In this document: positions 1 to 9,459 of the stretch, one piece after another
How positions within the stretch are numbered: position 1 is the first letter of the stretch
How the letters are laid out: the number at the start of each line of letters is the position of its first letter
NCBI GenBank assembly: GCA_964563155.1
Contig: CAZLVL010000013.1
Location: 18,856-82,855 of the forward strand
Direction: 5' to 3'
Length of the DNA stretch: 64,000 bases
Origin: DUPQ01 sp964563155
GTDB taxonomy: Bacteria; Bacillota; Clostridia; DUPQ01
Notes under the pieces: generated by a model
The model's input: only the letters and a program-made list of their open reading frames with translations
Databases searched by the model: none
Told to the model about the DNA's origin: nothing
Position numbers and translations under genes: made by a program

Positions 1-231
1 CATAGAAAAGAGTTTTAAATATGAGGCTACAAAGCCTACTGCTATGAGCATGGAAGAAAAGGCCAATTTTTTTGTATCAATTTTCTTTTCTTCTTTTTCT
101 TTTTTTGATTTAAGTAAAAATATTAATCCAAAGGCTAAAAGGGCAATTAAAGCCACTGCCACATAGCCTAGAACAGTGAGATCATATTTCCCACCATTTT
201 CACTTAAAAACACTTCCAATAATTTCTTCAT
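1..231 (-). CDS. ECF-type vitamin (probably thiamine) transporter S component, 5' part only
   Basis: Only the first 77 codons lie in the window; the frame is open through base 1. The start is ATG at 231 with GGAGGT about ten bases upstream. The visible part has one hydrophobic segment (about residues 20-43), a charged KKEKEEKK stretch, then KLAFSSMLIAVGFVASY, which resembles the first helix of ThiT/HmpT-like substrate-binding subunits that deliver thiamine or its precursors to an ECF transporter. The TPP riboswitch directly upstream supports a thiamine-related role. The family call rests on a short N-terminus and on that riboswitch; the exact substrate cannot be read. Confidence 0.6.
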   Translation of the reverse strand, partial: MKKLLEVFLSENGGKYDLTVLGYVAVALIALLAFGLIFLLKSKKEKEEKKIDTKKLAFSSMLIAVGFVASYLKLFSM

Positions 232-252
232 AATAAAAAAACCTCCGTTTTT

Positions 253-363
253 TTATATATGCGAAGGTAGATTTTCCATTGCTTCCTTTCGTCGGTGTTA
301 TCCGCATCAAGTTGTAAGGGTCAATTACTTTTCTCAGCCTTAAGGCTCCCCTAGCATATATAT
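253..363 (-). promoter_or_regulatory. TPP riboswitch (Thi-box)
   Basis: Read on the minus strand, this leader has the conserved THI-element order: GGGGAGCC, GGCTGAGA, a GACCC block, then ACAACTTGATGCGGATAACACC and a GGAAGCAATGG end. P1 is closed by TATATATGC pairing with GCATATATA. It ends just before the ribosome binding site of the transporter gene at 231, so TPP binding most likely blocks expression of that gene. Confidence 0.93.
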
Positions 364-415
364 AATATATTATAGTTGCAAGCAACTACTGCTTATTCAT
401 TCTATACCATAGCCT

Positions 416-1372
416 TTATATGTCAAGGTCCATTTCTTTAGCTGTAGGCATAGACTCCATTGCTCCTAGACTCTTACAACAAATGGCACCAGCCTTATTT
501 GCATAGGCTACTGCTTTTTTTAAAAGATTCTTATCATTAAATATATCTTCTACATCATCTCTTATGGATATCTGGTACAAAAAGGCCCCTATAAAGGCAT
601 CTCCTGCCCCAGTGGAGTCTATACAGTCTACCTTAATTGAAGGAATAATCTCATTAAAGTCTTTCATGTAAACCAAGGTACCTTTTTCAGAAAGAGTTAT
701 GAGAACCAAAGTTGTTCCTAAATCTACAAAAAACTGGCCAGCTTCATAAATATTATTCTTACCAGATAAAACAAATGCTTCTTCTTCAGATAACTTTATT
801 AAATGACTTTTAGAAATATATTCATTGGCCCGATTTATAAATAAATCTGTGTCTTGTTTCCAAAAATCATACCTGTAATTGGCATCAAAGGATATCAACT
901 TATTATTCTTTCTTGCATAGTCTAAAAGCAAATTATATGTTTCATGGGTTTTAGAGTCTAAAAGGCCAGTAGCTGCCCCAAAATGAAAGATTTCACAGTC
1001 TCTTAAAATATCCTCATTAATATCTTCATAGGCAATATAGCTGTGGGCTCCTTTTGCAAAGATAAAGTCTCTTTCTCCACTAGAGGTTAAAGACACAAAG
1101 GCAACTGTTGTAAAATGACTAGGATCTTTTTTGACCATAGATAAATCTATTCCATACTTTTCACATTCTTCTATTAGAAAATCACCAAAGGGGTCTTGGC
1201 CTACCCTTGAAGCTAAATAACCCTTGCCCCCTAATTTGCATAAAGCTGCAAGAGCATTAGGAGGAGCTCCTCCTGCTTTTTTAATAAAGGTATCACAGTC
1301 TTTCATGGAAACATCTGGTCTAGCCCCCATAAAATCTATTAATAATTCACCTGCTGCAAATACTTTTTTCAT
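416..1372 (-). CDS. PfkB-family carbohydrate kinase (fructokinase-like)
   Basis: A cytoplasmic 318-residue ribokinase/PfkB-family kinase that uses ATP to phosphorylate a sugar, probably fructose. The N-terminus VFAAGELLIDFMG, the AGGAPPNALAALCKLGG substrate-binding stretch (about residues 32-48) and the C-terminal DSTGAGDAFIGAFL signature (about 250), with its catalytic Asp and anion hole, are all present. Length matches ScrK-type fructokinases. The gene is transcribed towards the riboswitch region and is divergent from the acetyltransferase at 1468. The upstream region has only a weak Shine-Dalgarno. The exact sugar is inferred. Confidence 0.85.
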   Translation of the reverse strand: MKKVFAAGELLIDFMGARPDVSMKDCDTFIKKAGGAPPNALAALCKLGGKGYLASRVGQDPFGDFLIEECEKYGIDLSMVKKDPSHFTTVAFVSLTSSGERDFIFAKGAHSYIAYEDINEDILRDCEIFHFGAATGLLDSKTHETYNLLLDYARKNNKLISFDANYRYDFWKQDTDLFINRANEYISKSHLIKLSEEEAFVLSGKNNIYEAGQFFVDLGTTLVLITLSEKGTLVYMKDFNEIIPSIKVDCIDSTGAGDAFIGAFLYQISIRDDVEDIFNDKNLLKKAVAYANKAGAICCKSLGAMESMPTAKEMDLDI

Positions 1373-1467
1373 AAACTTATCTTATCCTATCTTATCCTTA
1401 TACTTTTTCCCTTCTTATTATATAATAAAAAAAGATATTTACTCCCTAACTAGTAAAGGAAAAAGAC

Positions 1468-2676
1468 ATGCTTGACCTTAGATTTGCAAAAAAAGAAGAT
1501 AAAGCCTTAATGAAAAAGATGTGGCAAGATATCTTTTCAGATAGCAAAGAATTTGTCGACTGGTTTTTTGAAGAAAGATTTTATCCCCCAAACTCAGTAC
1601 TAGCCTTTAAGGACAACAATTTAGTATCTGCCCTTCACTCACTAGATATCCATGTAAATGTAAGAGGTGTTAATCTAAAGTCCACCTTCATATCAGGGGT
1701 TGCTACTTATCCTGAATATAGACGCCAAGGCTTTATGAATAAAATCTTTTCATATTATCTAGAAGAAATACAAAAGAAAAGCGTCTTCATCTCTTACCTT
1801 AAAGCTGACTATATTCCCACCTACTATGCCCTTGGCTACTACCCGGTTACAGACTCTGCCTATGTGAGTATGGAGAGAATAAAAAGAGAAATAGAAATAG
1901 AAGCAAATAATCTTAAAAAAGAAAATAAGAAGAAAAAAGACTATACAGTCTACTCTAAAAAAATAAAGGACCTAAGCCTTGAAGAGATAAAAGAATTAAG
2001 AAAAGTCTATGATAACTTTGCAAAGAACTTTAGCAACATTATTTTAAGAGATACTTTTGAATTTCAAAGAAAACTAAGAGACTATGGAGCAGACCAGGCA
2101 AAATGTATGATACAAAAAGAAAATGACATGATGCAAGCCTACTGTATATATTATGAAGAAGAAGATGTCTATGTAGAAGAATTTATATCCTCAAACCCTA
2201 AAGACACAAAAATCCTTATTGAAGCCTTAGAAGGTTTAGATAAAAGTTTAAAGATAAAGATGTCTAAAAAAATAGCCCAAGAGACCAAGTTAGATAACAT
2301 TGAGATTTTACCCCAAAACTCTATGAATATAATTAATGTAGAAAAGTTCTTAGAAAGTGTTTTGAGACATGATAACAATGGGCTGGGTAAAGAAGAAGAA
2401 AATAATAAAGCCTATTCTGCATATACTCTCAAAGTAAAGGATAGTTTTCTTCCTCAAAATACAGGGATATATAATTTGTTGGGTGAAAGGTTGGATGACT
2501 CAGCACCTTATCATTTTGAAATTGATTCATATTATCTAGGCCAACTAATATCTGGCTATAGGTCTTTGGAGCAATTGAGAGAATTAAATCTTATAGATAT
2601 AAAAGACCATGTAGCTTGTAAAGAAATTAATCTTCTTTTACCAGCCTTAGATACCTTTATGGTAGAAGAATACTAA
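1468..2676 (+). CDS. Eis-like GNAT N-acetyltransferase with SCP2-like C-terminus
   Basis: A 402-residue protein with the Eis layout: an N-terminal GNAT fold (VATYPEYRRQGFMNKIF, about residues 72-88, is the acetyl-CoA binding motif; YALGYYPV follows near 118), a second degenerate GNAT-like middle and a C-terminal sterol-carrier-like region. Eis proteins acetylate amines on aminoglycosides, peptides or polyamines; the natural substrate here is unknown. AGTAAAGGAAAAAGAC precedes the ATG. It stands alone, divergent from the sugar kinase and convergent with the gene ending at 2693. The middle (about 130-160) is very lysine-rich, probably a flexible loop. Confidence 0.8.
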   Translation: MLDLRFAKKEDKALMKKMWQDIFSDSKEFVDWFFEERFYPPNSVLAFKDNNLVSALHSLDIHVNVRGVNLKSTFISGVATYPEYRRQGFMNKIFSYYLEEIQKKSVFISYLKADYIPTYYALGYYPVTDSAYVSMERIKREIEIEANNLKKENKKKKDYTVYSKKIKDLSLEEIKELRKVYDNFAKNFSNIILRDTFEFQRKLRDYGADQAKCMIQKENDMMQAYCIYYEEEDVYVEEFISSNPKDTKILIEALEGLDKSLKIKMSKKIAQETKLDNIEILPQNSMNIINVEKFLESVLRHDNNGLGKEEENNKAYSAYTLKVKDSFLPQNTGIYNLLGERLDDSAPYHFEIDSYYLGQLISGYRSLEQLRELNLIDIKDHVACKEINLLLPALDTFMVEEY

Positions 2677-2692
2677 GAAAACCTATAATAAT

Positions 2693-3811
2693 CTAAGTCT
2701 TTATAACATAGTCTGCTTTTTCCTCAATGGAAAAACTTTTGATATAGAAATTTTCTAGGGGAATCCATTCTTTTTCAAAGCGCTCTAAAAGCTCCATATT
2801 GCTTCTTTTTAATATTCTTTCTTTTTGGATTTCATAATCTGTTTTCATAAATATCTTTATATCATATGGATCTTGAAAGTATGGATGCATACTATAGGCC
2901 CCTTCAACTATATTTACCAACTTTGGCTCCACCTTTTTGGGCAGATAACTTTGGTCCATACAATTAAAGACTTCATACATGAAGGGTAAGTCAATTCCAA
3001 TGTTGTCTAAAACTTCTCTTCTAAACCTTTCATAGTCTACATTACCACCTGGAGCAGATAATCTTGTTTGGGTCTTTTGTATATTTGGAAGAAAAAAATC
3101 ATCCATATGAAATAGATTAGAATAAAACAATTCATTAAGCACCTTTGCAAAAGAAGTTTTACCAGAAGCTGCCATTCCATCAATGGCAATTAAGGAAGGT
3201 CTATTTACTTTATTAATCTTCTTTTTTATCTCATGTATAAGCTCAATATGTTTTGCATATTTTTCGTGAATAACCCTATAGGCTGGCCTATAGTGTAACT
3301 TGTAAATATATGAATGAGATAAAAGAGGATACCCTTTGTCTTCATATTCTATTTCGTAATCTATTAAATCATCTAGAGTAAAATCAAAATCCTCTTCCTC
3401 TAAAAGCTCTTCAAGGGCTAAAACGTATTGGTCAAATACACTATAATCAAAGTAACCCTCTTTATCAAAAGCTTCTTTAGATAGGTCTTTAGATAAAAGC
3501 ATCATCTTTACTAAGATATCTAGAGAAAAACCAACTTCTTTTATCCAATTAAGATTAACCCTATAGAAACCATTTCCTATATCTTCTTTTACCCAAGAAG
3601 ACGAATACTCAACTAACTTAATATCTTTAATACCAATAAGATTATCAACACTATCCAAGCTATCCAGCTCTTCTTTTAAAAACTGCATACACTCATCTTT
3701 TTCACAAGCTAAATGAGCATTGCCAAAAGCAGACTGATAAAAGAGCTTATACCAATCTTGTAAGGTGGATAAGGGATACTCTTTTTTATGTCTTTTAATT
3801 ATTTCTTTCAT
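2693..3811 (-). CDS. Uridine-kinase-like P-loop kinase with an uncharacterised N-terminal domain
   Basis: The C-terminal half (from about residue 205) is a nucleoside-kinase/phosphoribulokinase-type P-loop fold: AIDGMAASGKTSFAKVL is the Walker A, and FHMDDFFLP is the usual Asp-rich catalytic segment. The end (KTDYEIQKERILKR) is lid-like. The first 200 residues (starting around YPLSTLQDWYKLFYQSAFGNAHL) match no fold I recognise. The gene lies 60 bp downstream of the GH2 gene on the same strand, across a purine-rich spacer, and is probably the last gene of the UroD-like/GH2/kinase operon. It may phosphorylate a sugar or nucleoside released by that pathway; this is inference. Confidence 0.72.
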   Translation of the reverse strand: MKEIIKRHKKEYPLSTLQDWYKLFYQSAFGNAHLACEKDECMQFLKEELDSLDSVDNLIGIKDIKLVEYSSSWVKEDIGNGFYRVNLNWIKEVGFSLDILVKMMLLSKDLSKEAFDKEGYFDYSVFDQYVLALEELLEEEDFDFTLDDLIDYEIEYEDKGYPLLSHSYIYKLHYRPAYRVIHEKYAKHIELIHEIKKKINKVNRPSLIAIDGMAASGKTSFAKVLNELFYSNLFHMDDFFLPNIQKTQTRLSAPGGNVDYERFRREVLDNIGIDLPFMYEVFNCMDQSYLPKKVEPKLVNIVEGAYSMHPYFQDPYDIKIFMKTDYEIQKERILKRSNMELLERFEKEWIPLENFYIKSFSIEEKADYVIKT

Positions 3812-3871
3812 TCTTCTTTGCTTTTCTGCTTTTTGTTTTTTCTACTTTTTTCTTTTTCTCTTTTACTTTGT

Positions 3872-5620
3872 TTATCTCTCTATTGTATTCAAGTTATTAA
3901 TAATTGCATTAATAGCTTTAACTCTATCTATGTCTAACTTAAAGACTTGTCTATCATAGGTTACTAGACCATTAACTTCAATTTCCACATCTGATAATTG
4001 GGTATAAACACAAGCACTTACCCCTTTATCAATGTTAGCAATAATCTGAGTATTATATAAATCTTCATAAATCTGGGTAACACTGTCTTCGGTATCAAAC
4101 AACTTATAGCCAAAGGACTTTTCTGGGTCAAATTGATGATTTTCAATTTTCCTTCCATAGCCTCCACATTCACTTATAACCAAGACCTTGTTTTTGAAAA
4201 ACCAGCTTCTAGGGATTTTTATCTTTTCATGGTAGACATGCTTGCTAAAAAAGTCACTTTGACTGTATTTTTGCATAAACCAACCAGAGGTAGAGTCAAT
4301 GGCCCTTGTAAGATCCTTTGCCCTCAAGTCATTGGTCAAGCGATTGGAGTCAAACTGACCCCAGCCTTCATTAAAGAGGGTCCACTGGCAAATACTAGGA
4401 CAGTTATACAAAAGGTCTACAGTTTCATCTATACTTACTTCAAAGTCTGCTCGAAATTCTAGATCTTGAATTTTATTTACACTTTCTTTTTTATCATTAA
4501 TTTTCAGTGGATATGCTGGATCTCTATATTTTTTACTATAACTATACCTTTTTCCCCCACATACTAAGTCCTGCCAGACTAAAAGACCTAGATGATCACA
4601 ATGATAGTACCATCTTAAAGGTTCAATCTTCACATGCTTTCTTGCCATGTTAAAGCCCAGCTCTTTTAAAAGCTCAATATCTTTTTTTAGTTCTGCATCA
4701 TTTTTAGCTGTGTAGATACCTTCTTGGTGGTAGCCTTGGTCTAAAACACCATTATGGAAATATATCTTGTTATTAAGGGCTAATCTCATATAGCCTTTTT
4801 TATCCTTTTTAAAGGAGAACTTCCTCATGGCAAAGTATGACTTTACCAAATCCTTATCTGTTCTAATCTCCATTTGGTATATAAAGGGCTTTTCTGGTGA
4901 CCATAGTTTTGGATTATTTATATCTATCCCTATAGCATCTTTTGTATTGTATCTTTGTCTATGAATCTCATTTTCCTTATCAAATATGGCAATCTCTACT
5001 TCCTTGGCTTCACTTTCAAGTTTTAAGTTAATTGTTTTTTTGTCAATATTGGGGTCTATCTTAATACTTTTAACATAGTCTTTAGAAACAGCTTCTAGCC
5101 ACACAGTTTGCCAAATTCCAGATATGGGGGTATAAAAGATACTTCCTGGCTTTAGTTTTTGCTTTCCTCGAATTAAATCTTTAGAATCGGTCTGGTCTGT
5201 AACTAAAACTTTTAAATGGTTTTTGCCCACTAAAATATCCTTAGTAACATCAAAGCTAAAAGCAATATATCCTCCCTTGTGATAGCCCAGCTCCTTATTA
5301 TTTAAAAAGACCCTACACTCATGGTCCACTGCACCAAAATGTAAAAAACAAAGGTCCCTTAAAAAAGACTCATCTAAGTCAAATTCTCTTTCATAGACTA
5401 AAAGTTCATTAGGTAAAAGAAGATGCTCCACTCCACTTAACTTGGACTCTATGGGATAGGGAACTAAGATTTCACCTTTTTTCATAGCTTCATTTTCATT
5501 AAAGCTATCTTTTAAATTCTTGTCTTCATAAACAGAGTAGTTCCAAAGCCCATTTAAACAAAGGTAGGAATCTCTTTCAAATTGGGGACGGGGATATTCA
5601 GATAAGGGAATGTTATTCAT
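3872..5620 (-). CDS. Glycoside hydrolase family 2 (beta-galactosidase/beta-glucuronidase type)
   Basis: A 582-residue GH2 enzyme without a signal peptide, so cytoplasmic. It has the sugar-binding jelly roll (residues 1-170, LNGLWNYSVYEDKN, HFGAVDHECRVFLNNKELG), an immunoglobulin-like domain and a TIM barrel. The FNEGWGQF motif places the acid/base Glu near 417 and VISECGGYG the nucleophile near 483. It is close in length to beta-glucuronidases and lacks the extra domains of LacZ. It starts two bases after the stop of the UroD-like gene, indicating translational coupling. The precise glycoside cannot be decided. Confidence 0.87.
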   Translation of the reverse strand: MNNIPLSEYPRPQFERDSYLCLNGLWNYSVYEDKNLKDSFNENEAMKKGEILVPYPIESKLSGVEHLLLPNELLVYEREFDLDESFLRDLCFLHFGAVDHECRVFLNNKELGYHKGGYIAFSFDVTKDILVGKNHLKVLVTDQTDSKDLIRGKQKLKPGSIFYTPISGIWQTVWLEAVSKDYVKSIKIDPNIDKKTINLKLESEAKEVEIAIFDKENEIHRQRYNTKDAIGIDINNPKLWSPEKPFIYQMEIRTDKDLVKSYFAMRKFSFKKDKKGYMRLALNNKIYFHNGVLDQGYHQEGIYTAKNDAELKKDIELLKELGFNMARKHVKIEPLRWYYHCDHLGLLVWQDLVCGGKRYSYSKKYRDPAYPLKINDKKESVNKIQDLEFRADFEVSIDETVDLLYNCPSICQWTLFNEGWGQFDSNRLTNDLRAKDLTRAIDSTSGWFMQKYSQSDFFSKHVYHEKIKIPRSWFFKNKVLVISECGGYGRKIENHQFDPEKSFGYKLFDTEDSVTQIYEDLYNTQIIANIDKGVSACVYTQLSDVEIEVNGLVTYDRQVFKLDIDRVKAINAIINNLNTIER

Positions 5621-5622
5621 TT

Positions 5623-6738
5623 TTAAACCTTTAGCTCCTTTATTTTTTCTGTATAATACTGTACTAGTTCATATTTTGTACCTGGAGGTAACCTATGGTC
5701 AGGACATGGGATATAGCCACCTAAGGCAATTAATGGTTTTAGTCTTTCAATTTCTGCATCCACTGTTTTTTTGTCATAGGATAAAACATGCTTGTTTAAG
5801 CCTCCAACACCTTTTAGTTCTTTTCCATACTTTTCTCTCCAAGGCCCTATACTGGCATCCCAAACTCCCACTTCAATGGGAAACATGGTGTTTACTCCAT
5901 TTTCAAACCAAGTAGGTATCATGTCATCTATAAGTCCATCACAGTCTAAAGAGATAATATCTATTCCATATGATTTAACTAAATCATTTCTCTTTTTATA
6001 GTGCTTGGCACTTAAATCATCTAAGATATCTGGATTGAATAAAGGTCCATTTTTATAGCAAATATCTTCCCAGTAGTGGGCAAAGTCAAACTTGAAATTT
6101 GATACCTCTAAAACTCTTTTAGCAACTTCATACTGAAGGTTTGCATAATCATCCACAATTTCTTCTAAAAGTTCATAGTCATCATAGAGTAAATAGCTCA
6201 TTCCAATAACTGTTAGCATATTTCTAACATCCCCAATAATGGAGCCTAGGTGCAGGCCTACAGGTCCATCAATGGTATCCCAGCTATTATTATTAAAGTA
6301 GTCTGGATTAACTCTGTCTTCAGAAAAAACCATTTTAGGCTTATATAGTTCTTCATAGGCCTTTCTATCTTTTAAGGTATAGTCGCATTCACCTGCAATA
6401 GATACAACCCCTGGTTTTTCTATCTCTATAACTCCCCAATTGGTTAAGACCTTTATGGAGCCATCAGGCAACTCTTCTAAGATTTCTCTAGCGAAGTAGG
6501 GTTTTAGTGAGATATGGCCTGATCTTGTGGTAGCCCAATTGAAATCCCAGCCCAGCTTCTTATTCAACTCATAATCAGCATCATTACCATCTCTAACACG
6601 TATAATATCATCTTGTTTAAGATGCCCCTTATCCACCCATTCTTGTAGTAGTTCAGGCCAGTAGCCAAAATGAACAGCAGGTAGCCTATCTACATCCTTG
6701 TAGTTTAATATGTTAAGAGCCCTGGTTTTGTTATTCAT
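5623..6738 (-). CDS. Uroporphyrinogen decarboxylase/MtaA-family protein
   Basis: A 371-residue member of the UroD-like family. In gut Clostridia many such proteins are not heme enzymes but resemble corrinoid methyltransferases (MtaA/CmuA). N-terminal ALNILNYKDVDRLP and C-terminal GGYIPCPDHRLPPGTKYE are characteristic. No corrinoid protein or heme gene lies nearby; instead a GH2 glycosidase follows two bases downstream, so a role in glycoside or methylated-sugar metabolism is more likely than heme synthesis. The start is ATG at 6738 with GGAGG four bases upstream. It is the first gene of a three-gene operon. Function is inferred from context. Confidence 0.75.
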   Translation of the reverse strand: MNNKTRALNILNYKDVDRLPAVHFGYWPELLQEWVDKGHLKQDDIIRVRDGNDADYELNKKLGWDFNWATTRSGHISLKPYFAREILEELPDGSIKVLTNWGVIEIEKPGVVSIAGECDYTLKDRKAYEELYKPKMVFSEDRVNPDYFNNNSWDTIDGPVGLHLGSIIGDVRNMLTVIGMSYLLYDDYELLEEIVDDYANLQYEVAKRVLEVSNFKFDFAHYWEDICYKNGPLFNPDILDDLSAKHYKKRNDLVKSYGIDIISLDCDGLIDDMIPTWFENGVNTMFPIEVGVWDASIGPWREKYGKELKGVGGLNKHVLSYDKKTVDAEIERLKPLIALGGYIPCPDHRLPPGTKYELVQYYTEKIKELKV

Positions 6739-6781
6739 AGATCCTCCATATGTGTGAAATTATAAGGTTTTAAGTTAATCT

Positions 6782-6807
6782 AAAAGGAATATGATTACTC
6801 ATATTCC
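6782..6807 (-). terminator. Intrinsic terminator after the two-component system
   Basis: A 9-bp perfect stem (GGAATATGA / TCATATTCC, four-base loop), followed on the minus strand by TTTTAGA. It lies about 45 bp downstream of the histidine-kinase stop codon and separates that operon from the UroD-like gene. Confidence 0.7.
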
Positions 6808-6851
6808 ATTATAGCTTGTTTATATTAAGTTTGAATGGTAATTTTACCCTA

Positions 6852-8765
6852 TTAAGACAATTCTTCTTTAGGTATTATCATATCTGGCTCTTTTTTACTA
6901 GGAAGTGCCACCTTGAATAAAAAACAAGCCTTGAACAAATCTCCATCTGTTTCTATAACCATATCCCCTCCCATAAGCTCAGTAAGACTTTTGGCAATAG
7001 CAAGGCCCAAACCTGAACCCTCAGTATTTCTTGAAAGGTCAGCCCTTACAAATCTTTCTGTAAGCTCTTGGCCTGATATTTCAAGTTTCTCTTTGGATAT
7101 GTTCTTGAAACATATTTTTATCTTATCCAAGTCTTTTTCTGATGTTACATATACCCTGGTGTTTTCTAATGAGTACTTACATATATTCTCTAACACATTG
7201 TCTAAAACTCTCCACAATAACCTGCCATCAGCTTTTATGTAATAGAGTTCATCCATACCCTCCATATGGTACTCAATACTATTTGCCTTAAATCGCTCTC
7301 CATATTCTGCTAAGGATTGGGTCACAACCTCTTTTACATTTATACTTTCCAAATTTAACTTCATTGACCCTGATGAAGCTTTGGAGGCTTCAATCAAATC
7401 ATCTATGAGCTTTTTTAGCCTACTTCCTTGTTTTTTAAGTATTTCAATATATTCTTTAGCTGCTTCATCTGTAATATCTGTTTTATCCAGAAGGTCAGTA
7501 TAGTTAATTATGGAGGTAAGAGGTGTCTTTATATCATGAGACACATTGGTGATAAGTTCATTTTTGAACCGTTCAGATTTCATTTTTTCAGATACTGCTG
7601 CTGATATTCCCGCTTGTATGCTGCTCAAATTGTCAGCATGCTTTTTAAAATCATGTATTAAATAGGAAGCATTTGATACATAGGCAAGATTCCCATCTGC
7701 AATGGCTTGACCTGCTTTTTTTAGTTTGTTCATATCTAAGATTATTAAAAAAGCAAATATTGCTAAACCTGTGCGAAATAGGAAATAGAAGAGGATAACT
7801 TTGGGTGAAACGTTAGAAAGCATTAGTATAAGGTCTAAAAGAATAAAGATACATGCTACTAGAGCAGCTTTCCATAAAAGAGGTATTAAGGAAAATATTT
7901 TTTTAATTAATCTAAATATCCATCTTATACATATAGCAATCAAAGTGTTTTTTATGAGGGTCTTTTGTTTAATATGTGAAACAAGGCTGAAAAACCATAT
8001 TACGGCACCAAGAGCTGCAAAAAATATGCAAGCTGCAAAACCGCACATTATCTGCACAAATATGCTATATACTAATTCAGACTTAAAAAGGCCCACTGCT
8101 AAATATATTAGTCCAGCTATGAAAGCCACTACAAGAAGGGTAAAAAGATCAAAGGGAATCTTGGATGCAAAATCTTTAGTTTTTTCATCTTTACTTTTTT
8201 TACCTGCTGTATAGACCAAGTATGAAAATATGGCTATGGAGAGGATAAAAGAGATTACTGCTATAGGGGTGAACCAGCTGTAGGCATTTTGTAAAAACAT
8301 ATGGGCCTTGTATACTGGCATATAGTCGTCTTTTGCAGTAATATCTTCTTTTACAAAGGCCTGCATTTCATATTCAACCTCTTCAACCTCAAATATACGA
8401 GTTAGAGTATATCCATATTCAGCTTGGTAGTTGGATAGAAGGACATTGCCGGCATCATCTTTAATTGTAAAAAAGTAATTAGAGTGGTCTATAGAGAAAT
8501 ACTTTTCATATCTTGAGATCCCAGACGCATCCAAATCATTTCGGAGCAAGGGTATAAAATATTCAAAAATCACCTTGTTATTGTATGCTCTTGTAACCCG
8601 TTCACAAAATACACTATTAAAAAATGTGGTTTTACCATCTCTGTCTATACCATATTCCTTTACCACTACAGATGCTGTAGCTGACAATACAAATATTATC
8701 AAGGTTAAGGTAAGTAAAATGGCTCCTATAAATTTAGAACCTTTTTTATACATTATATTTTTCAT
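6852..8765 (-). CDS. Membrane sensor histidine kinase
   Basis: A 637-residue sensor kinase. There is one N-terminal membrane segment, an extracytoplasmic loop of about 120 residues, a further membrane segment near 165-185, then a cluster of about four to five helices between 205 and 345. The HisKA domain has its phospho-acceptor His near 410 (NVSHDIKTPLTSIINYTDLL), and the HATPase_c has an N-box around VLDNVLENICKYS and a GSGLGLAIAKSL G-box. The start overlaps the response-regulator gene by 20 bp, so they are one operon. The architecture recalls VanS/BceS-like envelope sensors with many membrane passes; the signal is unknown. Confidence 0.9.
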   Translation of the reverse strand: MKNIMYKKGSKFIGAILLTLTLIIFVLSATASVVVKEYGIDRDGKTTFFNSVFCERVTRAYNNKVIFEYFIPLLRNDLDASGISRYEKYFSIDHSNYFFTIKDDAGNVLLSNYQAEYGYTLTRIFEVEEVEYEMQAFVKEDITAKDDYMPVYKAHMFLQNAYSWFTPIAVISFILSIAIFSYLVYTAGKKSKDEKTKDFASKIPFDLFTLLVVAFIAGLIYLAVGLFKSELVYSIFVQIMCGFAACIFFAALGAVIWFFSLVSHIKQKTLIKNTLIAICIRWIFRLIKKIFSLIPLLWKAALVACIFILLDLILMLSNVSPKVILFYFLFRTGLAIFAFLIILDMNKLKKAGQAIADGNLAYVSNASYLIHDFKKHADNLSSIQAGISAAVSEKMKSERFKNELITNVSHDIKTPLTSIINYTDLLDKTDITDEAAKEYIEILKKQGSRLKKLIDDLIEASKASSGSMKLNLESINVKEVVTQSLAEYGERFKANSIEYHMEGMDELYYIKADGRLLWRVLDNVLENICKYSLENTRVYVTSEKDLDKIKICFKNISKEKLEISGQELTERFVRADLSRNTEGSGLGLAIAKSLTELMGGDMVIETDGDLFKACFLFKVALPSKKEPDMIIPKEELS

Positions 8766-9459
8766 TTTGTAGCCTCTTTCCTATTTTATAGCCATGTCCC
8801 CATACCACATGGAGGTATTCAGGTTCAGCGGGATTTATTTCAATTTTCTCCCTTATATGCCTTATGTGAACAGCTACTGTGTTTTCTGTTCCCAAGGGCC
8901 TGTCGTCCCAAACTTGTTCATATATCTCTTTTGATGAAAACACCTTATGCAGGTTTTGCATAAGAAGTTTTAATATATCAAACTCTAGAGGGGTGAGATT
9001 AACCAGGTTTCCTGATACTTTTACTGTCTTTTGATTATCGTCCAGCTCTAGTCCTTCAAAGATAATTACCGATTCAGATTTCTTCTCTGAACCCAACTGC
9101 AAATATCTACGAAGCTGGGATCTAACCCTTGCTACAACCTCTTCTGGATTAAAGGGCTTAGTTATATAATCATCTGCTCCCATATTAAGTCCTATTACCT
9201 TGTCAGCATCTTCACCTTTTGCTGTTAAAAGAATAATGGGAACATTGCTGGTTTTTCGGATTTCTGTCATGGCAGTAATGCCATCCATTTTAGGCATCAT
9301 GATGTCAAGTAAGACCAGATGGATTTTATTCTCATTTATAATCTCAAGAGCTTTTTTACCTGAGTAGGCACAGAAAATATTATGATCTTCGTCAGTTAAA
9401 AATATTTTTAGAGCAGATACGATATCGTAATCGTCATCACATATCAAAATGTTATACAT
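8746..9459 (-). CDS. OmpR/PhoB-family response regulator
   Basis: A 237-residue two-domain regulator. The receiver domain has the acidic pocket (CDDDYD), phospho-acceptor Asp near 52 (LVLLDIMMPKMDG), conserved Thr/Ser and Lys (LLTAKGEDADKVIG, DYITKPFNPEEV). The winged-helix DNA-binding domain (LTPLEFDILKLLMQN, TVAVHIRHIREKIE) covers about 135-230. It is upstream of and overlapping its kinase. No target site is recognisable; the 255-bp upstream region contains no obvious direct repeats of the usual OmpR type. Confidence 0.93.
   Translation of the reverse strand: MYNILICDDDYDIVSALKIFLTDEDHNIFCAYSGKKALEIINENKIHLVLLDIMMPKMDGITAMTEIRKTSNVPIILLTAKGEDADKVIGLNMGADDYITKPFNPEEVVARVRSQLRRYLQLGSEKKSESVIIFEGLELDDNQKTVKVSGNLVNLTPLEFDILKLLMQNLHKVFSSKEIYEQVWDDRPLGTENTVAVHIRHIREKIEINPAEPEYLHVVWGHGYKIGKRLQNEKYNV

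Noticed and set aside
1224..1475. Open frame on the plus strand over the sugar-kinase start
   Set aside because: Antisense shadow of the kinase gene, without a ribosome binding site or recognisable protein.
3790..3895. Long pyrimidine-rich stretch between the kinase and GH2 genes
   Set aside because: It looks striking, but it is a low-complexity spacer with no repeat unit or stem; a structural role cannot be supported.
7801..8214. 137-codon plus-strand open frame inside the histidine-kinase gene
   Set aside because: It lies opposite the membrane region of the kinase, and its composition fits a complementary strand artefact.
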